Shown here in pieces: positions 47,878-57,663 of a DNA stretch of 64,000 bases; the first letter of the stretch is position 1; every line of letters starts with the position of its first letter. The stretch spans positions 1-64,000 of the forward strand of contig DWXH01000040.1 in the NCBI GenBank assembly GCA_019119305.1. The letters run 5' to 3'. The notes below the pieces were generated by a model that ran no database searches, was not told where the DNA came from, and saw only the letters and a list, made by a program, of their open reading frames with translations. The translations under genes and the position numbers were made by a program. This DNA comes from Candidatus Alistipes merdigallinarum (GTDB lineage: Bacteria > Bacteroidota > Bacteroidia > Bacteroidales > Rikenellaceae).

Positions 47878-48597
47878 TTAGTCGAGTCCCAACAAATCTT
47901 TCATCGTATAGACACCCTGCTTGCCGCAAAGAAACTCGGCAGCGAGTACGGCCCCCATGGCAAACCCGCGACGTCCGTTCGCCCGATGCGTAAAGGTGAT
48001 CTGATCGGCAGCCGACTCATAAGTGACCGTATGGGTTCCCGGCACGATGCTGCGCCGCACGGCCGTCACCTCCAGCTCTTCCGGAACGGTGGTCACCCCA
48101 CACACCCATTTCTGCTTCCGGCTCAAGTTTTCGAGAATTCCTTCAGCTATCGTAATCGCCGTACCGCTCGGGGCATCCTTTTTCTGCGTATGGTGCGTCT
48201 CCTCAACCGTTACGTCATACTCCGGGAAACGCTCCATCAACTCCGCCAGGCGACGGTTGACCTCAAAAAAGACATTGACTCCGACGCTGTAATTCGATGC
48301 ATAAAAAAACGCCCCGTTACGCAAACGACACGCTTCCTTCACCTCTTCGAACCGATCGAGCCACCCGGTCGTTCCGCAAACAACGGGGATACCCGCCTCG
48401 AGACAGGTCATGATATTTCCGAAAGCCGTCTGCGGAGTTGTAAACTCGATGGCGACATCGATTCCTGCCAAATGTGCTGCATCCAAATCAGATGCGTTAT
48501 CTATATCAATAATCAAAGGAATGGTATGTCCTCGTCCGGTCAAGATATTCTCAATCTCCTTTCCCATCTTGCCATACCCAATCAATGCAACTTTCAT
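47878..48597 (-). CDS. dapB: 4-hydroxy-tetrahydrodipicolinate reductase
   Basis: DapB (239 residues) reduces the product of DapA, the second step of the diaminopimelate/lysine branch. The N-terminal nucleotide-binding sequence is ALIGYGKMGKEIE. EETHHTQKKDAPSGTA holds the catalytic His-His/Lys region. NYSVGVNVFFEVN and the GRRGFAMGAVLAAEFL end are typical. It heads the dapB-lepB-yigZ-pyrB-pyrI operon. Confidence 0.96.
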   Translation of the reverse strand: MKVALIGYGKMGKEIENILTGRGHTIPLIIDIDNASDLDAAHLAGIDVAIEFTTPQTAFGNIMTCLEAGIPVVCGTTGWLDRFEEVKEACRLRNGAFFYASNYSVGVNVFFEVNRRLAELMERFPEYDVTVEETHHTQKKDAPSGTAITIAEGILENLSRKQKWVCGVTTVPEELEVTAVRRSIVPGTHTVTYESAADQITFTHRANGRRGFAMGAVLAAEFLCGKQGVYTMKDLLGLD

Positions 48598-48616
48598 AAG
48601 CTAATCAATATTTTCG

Positions 48617-48624
48617 CAAATTTA
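48617..48624 (-). promoter_or_regulatory. -7 box upstream of dapB operon
   Basis: On the minus strand TAAATTTG matches TAnnTTTG and lies 20 bases before the dapB start codon. No TTG at the usual distance was found. Confidence 0.4.
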
Positions 48625-48800
48625 CGCTTTTTTAGATAAAATCCCACCCGAATACAAAAAAACACCCACTCCTGACGGCAACCCCTACGCACACGGAAGC
48701 CCCTTAATCAGAACCAAGATCGTGACTTTACGAGCCATCACATCCGACCGGACAACATAGAAACAGATCGCTTTTTATTTTTACATCCCGTTAAAAATGT

Positions 48801-48808
48801 TATCTTTG
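48801..48808 (+). promoter_or_regulatory. -7 box upstream of truA
   Basis: TATCTTTG is a perfect TAnnTTTG box. Transcription would start near 48815, after an in-frame ATG at 48797, so that ATG cannot be the start. The GTG at 48830 is favoured. Confidence 0.5.
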
Positions 48809-48829
48809 CCTACATTAAAACCGACGACA

Positions 48830-49603
48830 GTGCGCTACTTCATCGAACTCTCTTACTCCGGGAAAGCCTACAACGGATGGCAAATCCAGCCGAACGCCCC
48901 CTCCGTCCAGCAGACGCTCCAAAAGGGGCTCTCCACACTGTTGCGTCGCACGACCGAAACAGTCGGAGCCGGACGGACCGACACTGGAGTACACGCATCG
49001 TATTATGTTGCCCACTTCGACTCGGAGACAGAAATAGACCGACCGGTCGACTTCTGCTACCATCTGAATGCCTTGTTGCCCCACGACATCGCCATTCGGC
49101 GCATCCGGCCTGTACAACCGACGGCACACGCCCGTTTCGACGCTTTGTCCAGATCCTACGAATACCGCGTCTCACTCCGGAAAGATCCGTTCCGAATCGA
49201 CACCGCTTATCAGGTGAACTGGCCGCTCGACGTAGACAAAATGAATGAAGCCGCAGCATTATTGCTTCCCCATAGCGATTTTACGAGTTTCTGCAAGCTG
49301 CATTCCGACAACAAGACCAATCTCTGTCAGGTATCGCATGCCGCATGGAAACGCGAGCACGAAGATCTGCTGCTCTTCTCGATTACGGCGGACCGTTTTT
49401 TACGCAACATGGTACGCGCCATTGTAGGCACACTCGTCGATGTAGGACGTGGAAAAATAACGGTTAAGGACTTTTCTCAAATTATCGAAGAGAAGGACCG
49501 ATGCAGCGCCGGAAGTTCCGCTCCGCCACAAGGACTTTTCCTGTGCGGCGTAACCTATCCCGATTCCATCTATCTTGACTCAATCGATCACAATAAACTA
49601 TAA
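48830..49603 (+). CDS. truA: tRNA pseudouridine(38-40) synthase
   Basis: TruA (257 residues) converts uridines 38-40 of many tRNAs to pseudouridine. The GTG start gives VRYFIELSYSGKAYNGWQIQ, the usual beginning of the family. The catalytic aspartate lies in GAGRTDTGVHA and the later DRFLRNMVRAIVGTLVDVGRG segment is conserved. The -7 box at 48801-48808 lies downstream of the only ATG in frame, which supports the GTG. galK starts 16 bases after its stop. Confidence 0.95.
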   Translation: MRYFIELSYSGKAYNGWQIQPNAPSVQQTLQKGLSTLLRRTTETVGAGRTDTGVHASYYVAHFDSETEIDRPVDFCYHLNALLPHDIAIRRIRPVQPTAHARFDALSRSYEYRVSLRKDPFRIDTAYQVNWPLDVDKMNEAAALLLPHSDFTSFCKLHSDNKTNLCQVSHAAWKREHEDLLLFSITADRFLRNMVRAIVGTLVDVGRGKITVKDFSQIIEEKDRCSAGSSAPPQGLFLCGVTYPDSIYLDSIDHNKL

Positions 49604-49619
49604 TAACCTCATTACAGCT

Positions 49620-50765
49620 ATGAAAACTAAAATTCAAGAACAGTTTAAAAAACTTTACGGCGAAGGGGCCTCATTATTCGCCTCTCCTGGCCGTGTCAAC
49701 CTGATCGGTGAACATACCGACTACAATCTGGGGTTTGTCCTTCCAGGGGCAATCGACAAAGCCATCTACGTAGCCATCAAACCAAACGACGGAAAAACTT
49801 GCCGCATCCACTCACTCGATTACAACGAATCGATCGAAATGGACATACACGGTGAAAAACCCGCACAACAATGGGCCTGCTACATCTACGGAGTCATCCA
49901 GGAGATGGAGAAACGCGGCGGATTGGTCCATCCGTTCGACATGGTCTTTGGCGGCGATGTCCCGCTCGGAGCCGGACTCTCCTCTTCCGCTGCATTGGAA
50001 AGTGCTGTCGGATTCGCTATCAACTCCATTTTCAATTTGAATTTTGACCGGGCACAACTGGCTAAAATCGGACAGATGACCGAGCACAACTACGTGGGTG
50101 TCCGCTGCGGGATCATGGACCAATTCGCATCGCTGTTCGGCGATACGGGTAAGGTCATCCGTCTCGACTGCCGGTCGTTGGATTACAAGCTCGAACCGTT
50201 CGATCCGAAAGGATGCCGGGTCGTGCTGTTCGATACGCAGGTGAAACATACGCTTGCCTCGTCGGAATACAACGTACGGCGGGCTCAATGCGAAGCCGGT
50301 GTTGCCGTCATCCTGAAACATGTGGGAGGTATCGAATCGCTGCGCGACGTCACGATGGATATGCTCGACACCTATAAGGACGAAATGGATCCGACCGTAT
50401 ACCGCCGCTGCAGCTACGTCATCAACGAAAACAACCGGCTGCTGGAAGCTTGTGCCGCCCTCGAAAAGGGCGATTACGTCACTTTCGGCCAAAAGATGAA
50501 CGGTTCGCATGAAGGATTGAGCAAATGGTACGAAGTAAGCTGCGAAGAGCTCGACTTTTTGGCTGAAATCGGGCATCGTACAGACGGCGTTTTAGGAGCA
50601 CGTATGATGGGTGGCGGATTCGGCGGTTGTACCATCAATCTGGTGAAAGCCGAGGCCTACGACAACTACGTGGCAGAAATCAGCGACAAATTCCAACACA
50701 AGTTCGGCAAAGCTCCTCGGATCATCGAGGTAAACATTTCGCAAGGAGCACACCGGATCGAATAA
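49620..50765 (+). CDS. galK: galactokinase
   Basis: GalK (381 residues) phosphorylates galactose to galactose 1-phosphate. The GHMP-kinase signature is complete: GRVNLIGEHTDYN near the N-terminus, the ATP loop GAGLSSSAALE, GIMDQFASLFG, and GARMMGGGFGGCTINLV. The start at 49620 follows truA by 16 bases. No galT, galE or mutarotase gene is nearby, so it is an isolated member of the Leloir path. A strong terminator follows. Confidence 0.96.
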   Translation: MKTKIQEQFKKLYGEGASLFASPGRVNLIGEHTDYNLGFVLPGAIDKAIYVAIKPNDGKTCRIHSLDYNESIEMDIHGEKPAQQWACYIYGVIQEMEKRGGLVHPFDMVFGGDVPLGAGLSSSAALESAVGFAINSIFNLNFDRAQLAKIGQMTEHNYVGVRCGIMDQFASLFGDTGKVIRLDCRSLDYKLEPFDPKGCRVVLFDTQVKHTLASSEYNVRRAQCEAGVAVILKHVGGIESLRDVTMDMLDTYKDEMDPTVYRRCSYVINENNRLLEACAALEKGDYVTFGQKMNGSHEGLSKWYEVSCEELDFLAEIGHRTDGVLGARMMGGGFGGCTINLVKAEAYDNYVAEISDKFQHKFGKAPRIIEVNISQGAHRIE

Positions 50766-50790
50766 TTTCAAAACGAATTATCCCTATCAA

Positions 50791-50832
50791 AAGGAAGAGG
50801 AGCGAAAAATTTCGCTCCTCTTCCTTTATCTT
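50791..50832 (+). terminator. terminator after galK
   Basis: AAGGAAGAGGAGCGAAA (50791-50807) pairs perfectly with TTTCGCTCCTCTTCCTT (50810-50826). The end of the stem and TATCTTTC supply a modest U-rich tail. Confidence 0.85.
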
Positions 50833-50886
50833 TCACGGCAACCCGCTTTCTGATTTATTACATCATGTCACATCCAGGCCCGATCA

Positions 50887-52641
50887 CTAAAATTGCACTT
50901 TGACACCAGCGAGGAAATTAATACCCAACGCCTTGTATTGATTGTAATAGTAAAGCGACTGATTGGCCAGATTCCGCCCTTCGATAAAAACCCCAAAATT
51001 TTTCGACAAGTTATATTCGGCCCCGAGGTGTACATCGACCTGCATATCGTCATGACCGTATACAATCTCGCTCGGGACTCCGTTGGATGCAAACAACATC
51101 TCGAAATCACGCGGACCATATACATCCGCCCCCGCTTTCAACAACAATTTGTCCCGATAATTGTACTTCAGGCCCAAACGGGCGGTCAAAGCGGGCAGGC
51201 CGAGACGAGCCTTCACTCCATCGACCTCCTTCACCCGATAGCCTTTATATTGGACCCCGAGTTCAATACCGAACTTACCCGAAACACGGCCTTCGACCTC
51301 TCCACCTACGGTCCACATCGTTACATCCCGTTGTGCCAGGACAAAGACATTCCCCTGATAAACCGATGCACCTTCAAGCGTCTGATAATAATAATTCTGC
51401 GCATAATTCATGTTCAGATACCGGGAAAAACCCCCGTAAACATTATACGAGAACGAAGAGGCACTGCTTCCCCGGATACCGATCCGGGCGTCGTTTACAC
51501 TTGTATTACGACCTACGAAACCTTGCAGTACATACGGATTCCAAAGCGTCGTATTGCGATACCCGTAGTTATCCTGACGGCCGTCGAGTTTCAAATAGGG
51601 GGTAAAACCTTTGGATATCTTCCACTTCAAATCAAACAAGGGGAACAAGGCCGAGGCCGACTGTCCGTCACCGTTATCGGTGTAGGTAAAATCATCCATA
51701 ACCGCAACATAGGTAACCCCTAAAGCTATATCGAATGTTCCCCCTCGAACCCGGTACATGGGCCGGATCGAAAACATGCTGTTCCTATACTCGTCGAGCA
51801 GGCCGCTTCCCTGATACAGATCATAGTCCGCATGCAACGTAATCTCGTGGATTCCGAACCGTTTGCCCAGATCAATAAAAGCATCCACATGCGCCTCTTT
51901 GGCATCATAACGATCGCTGAAATAGTACCCATCGACCCCAAAGCGAATATTGAACCTCGAAAGGTCTTCGAACGAGTGACCAAAAACAACCTTTCCCCTC
52001 ACCGTCGAATAATTCTGGCGCAAAGCGTTGGCTGAAACATCGAACGAATCGGTCGTCGGCTCACCGTAAACGGATTCGGCCCATGAAGAGCTGTATCCAT
52101 AGCGGCTGATCTTGTCGTAATCGAACCCGATCTCTCCACCTATACCGAAACGGCCGAAACGGTGCTCGCCAAACACGCCGACCGTATTGAAGGTCTGGCT
52201 GCCGGGCGTCCTGACACCATCGTAATTCTTCAGCTTGCTCCAACTGCCGTAATGGTTTACATACAGGCCCCATTTCCCGTTCAGATTCCGGATCGACGAG
52301 ATATTCGCATCCAAAACGCTCTGGAACGGCACACCCAGACCGGCCTTAATATAGAACGGAAGCTCCTCTCGCAGATCATCCACGCTGACCGACACCGGTT
52401 TGATCGGCGTAACCTCCGACCGATACTGAATCGGATCGGGTGTAATCTCATAATCCACATCCACCCGCAACGAAGCGGTATCCACCATATTGGGCTTGAT
52501 CCCCAATTTGACCGCACTCCTTACGGTGGGTTCATACTCACGTGTCACATCCAACTCCCGATTCAGATCCCCATCACTCTGCTGCGCCCAACCTTGCGTA
52601 AAAATCAACAGCGCCGAAACGGCCATTATCGTTTTTTTCAT
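50887..52641 (-). CDS. plug-less outer-membrane beta-barrel protein
   Basis: This 584-residue protein has a signal peptide (ending GWAQ), a conserved N-terminal stretch (ELDVTREYEPTVRSAVKLG, then a proline-rich VDVDYEITPDPIQYRSEVTPI) and a long series of amphipathic strands ending in a terminal phenylalanine. The end (VFIEGRNLANQSLYYY, then GINFLAGVKVQF) resembles TonB-dependent receptors, yet no plug domain is seen. The TPR gene 37 bases upstream probably belongs with it. Function is unknown to me. Confidence 0.75.
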   Translation of the reverse strand: MKKTIMAVSALLIFTQGWAQQSDGDLNRELDVTREYEPTVRSAVKLGIKPNMVDTASLRVDVDYEITPDPIQYRSEVTPIKPVSVSVDDLREELPFYIKAGLGVPFQSVLDANISSIRNLNGKWGLYVNHYGSWSKLKNYDGVRTPGSQTFNTVGVFGEHRFGRFGIGGEIGFDYDKISRYGYSSSWAESVYGEPTTDSFDVSANALRQNYSTVRGKVVFGHSFEDLSRFNIRFGVDGYYFSDRYDAKEAHVDAFIDLGKRFGIHEITLHADYDLYQGSGLLDEYRNSMFSIRPMYRVRGGTFDIALGVTYVAVMDDFTYTDNGDGQSASALFPLFDLKWKISKGFTPYLKLDGRQDNYGYRNTTLWNPYVLQGFVGRNTSVNDARIGIRGSSASSFSYNVYGGFSRYLNMNYAQNYYYQTLEGASVYQGNVFVLAQRDVTMWTVGGEVEGRVSGKFGIELGVQYKGYRVKEVDGVKARLGLPALTARLGLKYNYRDKLLLKAGADVYGPRDFEMLFASNGVPSEIVYGHDDMQVDVHLGAEYNLSKNFGVFIEGRNLANQSLYYYNQYKALGINFLAGVKVQF

Positions 52642-52678
52642 AGCTTCTTCCTGCTTTAATCTCCTTGTTTGTAAAAAC

Positions 52679-55666
52679 CTATTTCAACGACTCGATTTTT
52701 TTCAGAGCCTCGTCCACAACACCGTCCGTCTTGTCCGTATACCCGTCCACGATACTCTGATAGGTCGCTTTCGCCTGGAAGGCGTCGCCCTGTTTCACGT
52801 ATATATCTCCCAACACAAGGAACGCCTTACCCATCCAATACTGATACGGCAAATTCTGTTCGGAGAAGGTAAACACCTCCTGTTCAGCCTCCTTGAGTTT
52901 CCCCTGTTTATACAGGATCGAAATAATATGGTAGTATGCCTCTGCCGCATCCCGTGTTCTCGCATCGGTCACCTCGCGGTAGTGGGTCAATGCCCCTGCC
53001 TCATCACCGGCCGCCTGTAATGAACGTCCTTTCACAAAATGAGCCTTACGGGCCAGATCATCCGCTGCATAGGGCGACTCCAGCACCTCGTCGGCCGCAA
53101 CTCCGGCAGCCACCAAATCGTTCGTCGCCACGATCGCATCGAGATAACCGGTCAGCGCCTCAACTACCGTACTCTTTTGCAGCGCCGTCGTACTCAACCG
53201 CTTGTACAGATCGGCTGCAGCCGCATACTCTTTATCTTCCATACGCATGGAGGCTGCCTTCTGCAAAGCCATCACCTGATAGCGGTTGCTCGGCATCGCA
53301 CCGACCTCTTCAAAAGCAGCCAAAGCTCCGGCACGGTTTCCCTCATGCAGCGAGCAATCACCCAGTGCATACAATGCATCGGCCCGATAGACTCCCTGCG
53401 GATACTTTTGCAGATAGCTGTCCATCAGATTCAGGGCCCGAGCATAATCGCGGTTCTGATAGACGCGGTCTGCCGCTGCGAACGACAACGAATCACGCTC
53501 TACGGCCGACACGTCGGTTTCGAACCCGCTCTTCTGTGCAAACGCCAGATAGGAGTCCACCTCGTTGTGGTCCACATAGATATTCTTGATTCCGAGCATC
53601 GCATCCTTAACCTGCGGCGACGACGGATACTGCTCGACCACCTGTTTGTAGTAACGCAATGCCTCATCGTCTTTACCCAAATTCTGATAGATCAGTCCCA
53701 GCTCCGACAATGCACTAACCACATAAGGCGATTGCGGATAACCGTTCACCAGCCGTTTGAGCGCAGCAGCAGCATCGGTGAACCGTTCATGGCGCACGTA
53801 GGTCCGCCCCAATTCGAACATCGCATCGTCGACATACTCACTCTTGCCATCTCCAATAATAGCCACCAGCGACTCGACTTTCCGATCGTACTTGTCAACC
53901 AGACCCAACATGATGGCCCGTTGGAAACGGGCATAGTCTGCACCGTTGTTTCCCAGAGCGATCGCCTTGTCGTAATTTTCGATCGCCTTATAATATTCCC
54001 GCTGAGCGAATGCGATATCACCCATACGATTGAATGCATCGGAACGCAAATTATCTTTCAACGTATAGGAAGCCACAAAACGATTGAAACGATCCTGAGC
54101 CTTCTCCCACTGTTTGTCGTTGAAGTAGCAATATCCCAAATTATAAAGGGCCAGCAGCTTCTCGCGCTCTCCGCTCGGTGCGAGCGACATGTAGGTTTCA
54201 TAAAGCGGTGCCGCCTTCGCATAATCACCCATCTTCACATAGGTCTCGGCCCTCCAGAACTTCGTCAGCGCCGTATACTTTGCCGTATAACGGTTCTGGT
54301 CGGCCACATCGAACAGGGCTAACGCCTGATCGTAGTCCTCCGCCTCGAAACACTCCAACGCCCGGAAATAAACAATCTTCTGCAACGCCATCTTCACGTT
54401 GTTGTCCGGATCATCGAGCTGCCGAATCGCTTCATAAGCCGCATCGTAATTCCGAGAATTGAAATAGGCGGCCAGCAATATTTCACGGGCCTCGTCCACC
54501 CGGGGTGAATCGGGATAGGTCTTGATGTAATTGTCGAGCGTGGTGATGGCCGCATTGAAACCGCCTCGATCCAATTCATACTGCAACTTGCCGTAGTTGA
54601 ACATCGCCTCCTCGCGGATCGCCGGATCGAAGTCGGCCGAAGCCGCCAAGGCAAAAGCACTCATCGCACGCGGTTTGTCACCCGTCTGCAAGTAACAATC
54701 GCCCAAATGATAGCTGGCATTTTGAGCCAACTCATCCCCACCGGAGGCCACTTGGGTCAGCAACTCGATCGCCCGGTCGTAGTTCCCGGCCGCATAGTTG
54801 CAGTAGCCGGTCAGATAGAGCTCTTCACGCCCCATCTCTCCGCCCAGCTCGGCATAGTTCTCCATATATCCGAGCGCCTTCGCATAATCGCCCGTATGGA
54901 AATAGGCTTCGCTGACGATCCGGCAAATCTCCTGCCGACGCGACTCCGTAGCTTTCGCCAGCAACGGAACCCCGTTTTCGATCACATAAGCATAATTCCC
55001 CTCCTGGAACTCGATCTGCAACAGATAGAACGGCACGACCGGTGCGTAGGCCGGATTGTCGGCCAACGAGGCAAATCCCCGCTTGGCTGACGACAAATCG
55101 CCCCGTGTATAGTCGATATAAGCGATATAATAGGTCGTGTGGGGCAAATAGTTCTCGTCGGAGTTGCAATTTTTAAAACAGCTGTACGCCTCGTCGGTAT
55201 CTCCGTTCATGTAGGCCGCATATCCGCGCCGGAAATTGTATTCGTCGTATTTCGAAAAATCGAGCTCGTACGGATCGACCTGTGTATACTGTTCATAGGC
55301 TCCCGCATAATCCGCCTCATCGTGCAGCAATGTTCCCATAGCAAACCGCACATCGTTGGCATATATCGACTGGGGATACTCTTCCAAAAAATGGTTCAAC
55401 CCCTCTTGGGCATCCGTACCGCGCATCTGGGCCCCACAAACGGCCACATAATAGGCTGCCCGTTCGACAAAACCGGCATCGTCCGTACCGGCCGAAGCGA
55501 TCGCCTTTTCAAATTCGGTCTGAGCCGCAGCATACTTCTGCTTCTCATAAAGGGCCATACCTTTATCATAACGGGATTGCGCCTCGGGCGAGAGTGCCGA
55601 TACACGGACCGACGATACGGTCAGCACAAACAGCAACACCCCGATGCTCAACATTCTTTTTCTCAT
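52679..55666 (-). CDS. large periplasmic TPR-repeat protein
   Basis: This 995-residue protein has a signal peptide (LLFVLTVSSVRVSA) and then about two dozen tetratricopeptide-like helix pairs along the whole chain, for example YDKGMALYEKQKYAAAQTEF at the start and RADALYALGDCSLHEGNRAG later. It resembles the outer-membrane TPR proteins BamD/YbgF in style but is much longer. It has its own promoter (55692-55720) and is followed by the barrel protein, so the two likely form one envelope assembly. Specific function unknown. Confidence 0.85.
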   Translation of the reverse strand: MRKRMLSIGVLLFVLTVSSVRVSALSPEAQSRYDKGMALYEKQKYAAAQTEFEKAIASAGTDDAGFVERAAYYVAVCGAQMRGTDAQEGLNHFLEEYPQSIYANDVRFAMGTLLHDEADYAGAYEQYTQVDPYELDFSKYDEYNFRRGYAAYMNGDTDEAYSCFKNCNSDENYLPHTTYYIAYIDYTRGDLSSAKRGFASLADNPAYAPVVPFYLLQIEFQEGNYAYVIENGVPLLAKATESRRQEICRIVSEAYFHTGDYAKALGYMENYAELGGEMGREELYLTGYCNYAAGNYDRAIELLTQVASGGDELAQNASYHLGDCYLQTGDKPRAMSAFALAASADFDPAIREEAMFNYGKLQYELDRGGFNAAITTLDNYIKTYPDSPRVDEAREILLAAYFNSRNYDAAYEAIRQLDDPDNNVKMALQKIVYFRALECFEAEDYDQALALFDVADQNRYTAKYTALTKFWRAETYVKMGDYAKAAPLYETYMSLAPSGEREKLLALYNLGYCYFNDKQWEKAQDRFNRFVASYTLKDNLRSDAFNRMGDIAFAQREYYKAIENYDKAIALGNNGADYARFQRAIMLGLVDKYDRKVESLVAIIGDGKSEYVDDAMFELGRTYVRHERFTDAAAALKRLVNGYPQSPYVVSALSELGLIYQNLGKDDEALRYYKQVVEQYPSSPQVKDAMLGIKNIYVDHNEVDSYLAFAQKSGFETDVSAVERDSLSFAAADRVYQNRDYARALNLMDSYLQKYPQGVYRADALYALGDCSLHEGNRAGALAAFEEVGAMPSNRYQVMALQKAASMRMEDKEYAAAADLYKRLSTTALQKSTVVEALTGYLDAIVATNDLVAAGVAADEVLESPYAADDLARKAHFVKGRSLQAAGDEAGALTHYREVTDARTRDAAEAYYHIISILYKQGKLKEAEQEVFTFSEQNLPYQYWMGKAFLVLGDIYVKQGDAFQAKATYQSIVDGYTDKTDGVVDEALKKIESLK

Positions 55667-55691
55667 ATCAAAAAACGCTTTATCGAATCAG

Positions 55692-55720
55692 CAAAGTTAA
55701 CAAAATTATCTTACCACAAA
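55692..55720 (-). promoter_or_regulatory. promoter of TPR-barrel operon
   Basis: On the minus strand TTTG (55720-55717), a 17-base spacer and TAACTTTG (55699-55692). The leader is about 20 bases. Confidence 0.55.
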
Positions 55721-55729
55721 CCCTCCATT

Positions 55730-56638
55730 TTAAAGTTTGCTCGCCACACGCAATTTGGCACTCCGCGACCGCGGATTACGGACCACCTCATCGGGAGAAG
55801 GAACCACTGCCTTTCGGGTAACGACACCCCACGGAGAGAGAACCTTACCGTAAAAATCCTGAACGGTCTTCCCTTCGAAATTACCGTTCCGCATGAAGTT
55901 TTTCACCATACGGTCTTCAAGTGAATGATACGTAATCACGGCCAACCGTCCTCCGGGCCGCAATACCCGCAGCGACTGCTCCAACATCATCTCCAGCGCA
56001 TTCATCTCCCCGTTGACTTCGATACGGATCGCCTGGAACAGTTTGGCCAAAAACTTGCTCTCGCCGTTTCGCGGCAGAACCGGAACAAGGGCATCCGTCA
56101 GATCCTGAATCCGCTCGATCGGCTGTTTCGTCCGGTAATCCACCACACATCGGGCGATCCGCCGCGACGAATCCAACTCACCGTACCGCTTAAAAAGAGA
56201 GGCCAACGTTTCAAGATCATAATCGTTCAACACCTCCCGAGCCGACAGTTTGGCCCTGCGGTTCATCCGCATATCGAGCGGGGCATCGAAGCGGAACGAA
56301 AATCCACGCTCCTGCGTATCGAAATGGTGTGACGACACCCCCAGATCGGCCAATACGCCATCGACCCGCTCGACCCCGCGCCAACGCAACGCCCCGCGCA
56401 TAAACCGGAAATTCGATTCGACAAAGATTATCCGCTTATCATCGGGGACATTTGCCCGGGCATCGCTGTCCTGATCGAACGCATACAACCGCCCTTTGCT
56501 CGACAACCGATCGAGAATGGCACGCGAATGTCCCCCTCCGCCGAAGGTCAAATCGACATATACCCCATCGGGATTGATCTCCAACAATTCGATAGTCTCT
56601 TCCAGCAATGCCGGAACATGGTAAACCGCATTCTCCAT
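55730..56638 (-). CDS. rsmH: 16S rRNA (cytosine1402-N4)-methyltransferase
   Basis: RsmH (302 residues, formerly MraW) methylates N4 of C1402 in 16S rRNA. MENAVYHVPALLEETIELL, the SAM site YVDLTFGGGGHSRAIL, DGVLADLGVSSHHFD, and the C-terminal ITYHSLEDRMVKNFM with NPRSRSAKLRVASKL are all typical. I placed the start at the ATG at 56638; the frame is open ten codons further. In most bacteria it lies in the division/wall cluster with mraZ, ftsL and ftsI. Here neither neighbour belongs to that cluster. Confidence 0.96.
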   Translation of the reverse strand: MENAVYHVPALLEETIELLEINPDGVYVDLTFGGGGHSRAILDRLSSKGRLYAFDQDSDARANVPDDKRIIFVESNFRFMRGALRWRGVERVDGVLADLGVSSHHFDTQERGFSFRFDAPLDMRMNRRAKLSAREVLNDYDLETLASLFKRYGELDSSRRIARCVVDYRTKQPIERIQDLTDALVPVLPRNGESKFLAKLFQAIRIEVNGEMNALEMMLEQSLRVLRPGGRLAVITYHSLEDRMVKNFMRNGNFEGKTVQDFYGKVLSPWGVVTRKAVVPSPDEVVRNPRSRSAKLRVASKL

Positions 56639-56706
56639 TAAAATCCGCTTTTGGGGGTAAAAGTACAAAATTTACCGCGAAAGATCATTTTTCTTAAATA
56701 TTCTCC

Positions 56707-56714
56707 TACTTTTG
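56707..56714 (+). promoter_or_regulatory. -7 box upstream of glsA
   Basis: TACTTTTG matches TAnnTTTG and lies 20 bases before the start codon at 56734. No TTG at the usual distance was found. Confidence 0.45.
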
Positions 56715-56733
56715 TAAAAACACTTTCTCAACA

Positions 56734-57564
56734 ATGGATGAAAAAAACGACTCCCTGCGAATCGATCTGGAAAAAGTCATCCGGGACAAAAACCCCCGTT
56801 TGGCAAAAACCCTCCCCCGATTCGTCATCGCTTATCTGAAAAGGATCATTCATCAAGACGAAATCAACCGAATCCTGACCGCATACGCCCATCTCGACAC
56901 CATACCCTTCATCCGTGCCGCTTTCGTCGACATGGGAATCAGCTATCAGGCAGTGGGAATCGAACATTTGGCCGACGACGGCCGCTACCTGTTCGTATCC
57001 AACCATCCGTTCGGCGGGATGGACGGACTGATGCTCTGCGATGAAATCTACAAACGCTTCGGCAAGGTACACATCATCGTCAACGACCTGCTGATGTACC
57101 TTACCCCACTTAAGTCGCTTTTCATCCCGATCAACAAACACGGGCGACAAAAGGCCGAATACGTCCAAATGCTCAAAACCCAACTCGAGGACAACGGTCC
57201 GATCGCCACATTCCCTGCCGGGCTTTGCTCGAGAAGGATAAAAGGCACCGTACAAGACCTGGCATGGAAACCGAGCTTTATCAAAAATGCCATTTCCAGC
57301 GGGCGAGACATCGTTCCCGTATTTTTCGAAGGCAAACTATCCCCGTTCTTCTACAACCTGGCCAATCTGCGTACTTTTCTGGGAATCAAGGCAAACATCG
57401 AGATGCTGTATCTGGCGGACGAGATGTTCAAACAAAAAGGGAAACACTTCAACATCCGGTTCGGCACCCCGATCCCCTGCGATCGGCTGGCGGAGTTCCA
57501 TTCTACGAAAGAGGCATCCGATTTTGTCCGGGACACCGTATACCGACTGGAATCGAAAAAATAA
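56734..57564 (+). CDS. glsA: glycine-lipid O-acyltransferase (PlsC-like)
   Basis: This 276-residue acyltransferase resembles GlsA of Bacteroides, which adds the second fatty acid to an N-acyl glycine to finish glycine lipids. The active-site segment is SNHPFGGMDG (His91 with Asp97), one residue longer than the common HxxxxD. A second family block reads ATFPAGLCSR where PlsC proteins have FPEG. No membrane helix is obvious. It is followed, 99 bases on, by the OlsB-like N-acyltransferase gene, the known partner, which has its own promoter. Confidence 0.88.
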   Translation: MDEKNDSLRIDLEKVIRDKNPRLAKTLPRFVIAYLKRIIHQDEINRILTAYAHLDTIPFIRAAFVDMGISYQAVGIEHLADDGRYLFVSNHPFGGMDGLMLCDEIYKRFGKVHIIVNDLLMYLTPLKSLFIPINKHGRQKAEYVQMLKTQLEDNGPIATFPAGLCSRRIKGTVQDLAWKPSFIKNAISSGRDIVPVFFEGKLSPFFYNLANLRTFLGIKANIEMLYLADEMFKQKGKHFNIRFGTPIPCDRLAEFHSTKEASDFVRDTVYRLESKK

Positions 57565-57608
57565 AACACGAACGCCCCTCTCCTTCGACAAAGAAAACCA
57601 TCTTCGCT

Positions 57609-57639
57609 TTTGTATTTTAGCCAAATATCCATATTTTTG
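57609..57639 (+). promoter_or_regulatory. promoter of glsB
   Basis: TTTG (57609-57612), a 19-base spacer and TATTTTTG (57632-57639), both perfect. It lies after an in-frame ATG at 57610, so the ATG at 57664 is the real start. Confidence 0.7.
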
Positions 57640-57663
57640 CGTGGAGTTTACACAAAGCATACG

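Noticed and set aside
53000-55660. Repeated codons in the TPR gene as a DNA tandem repeat
   Set aside because: The similarity is at the level of protein helix pairs. The DNA units are diverged and not a simple repeat.
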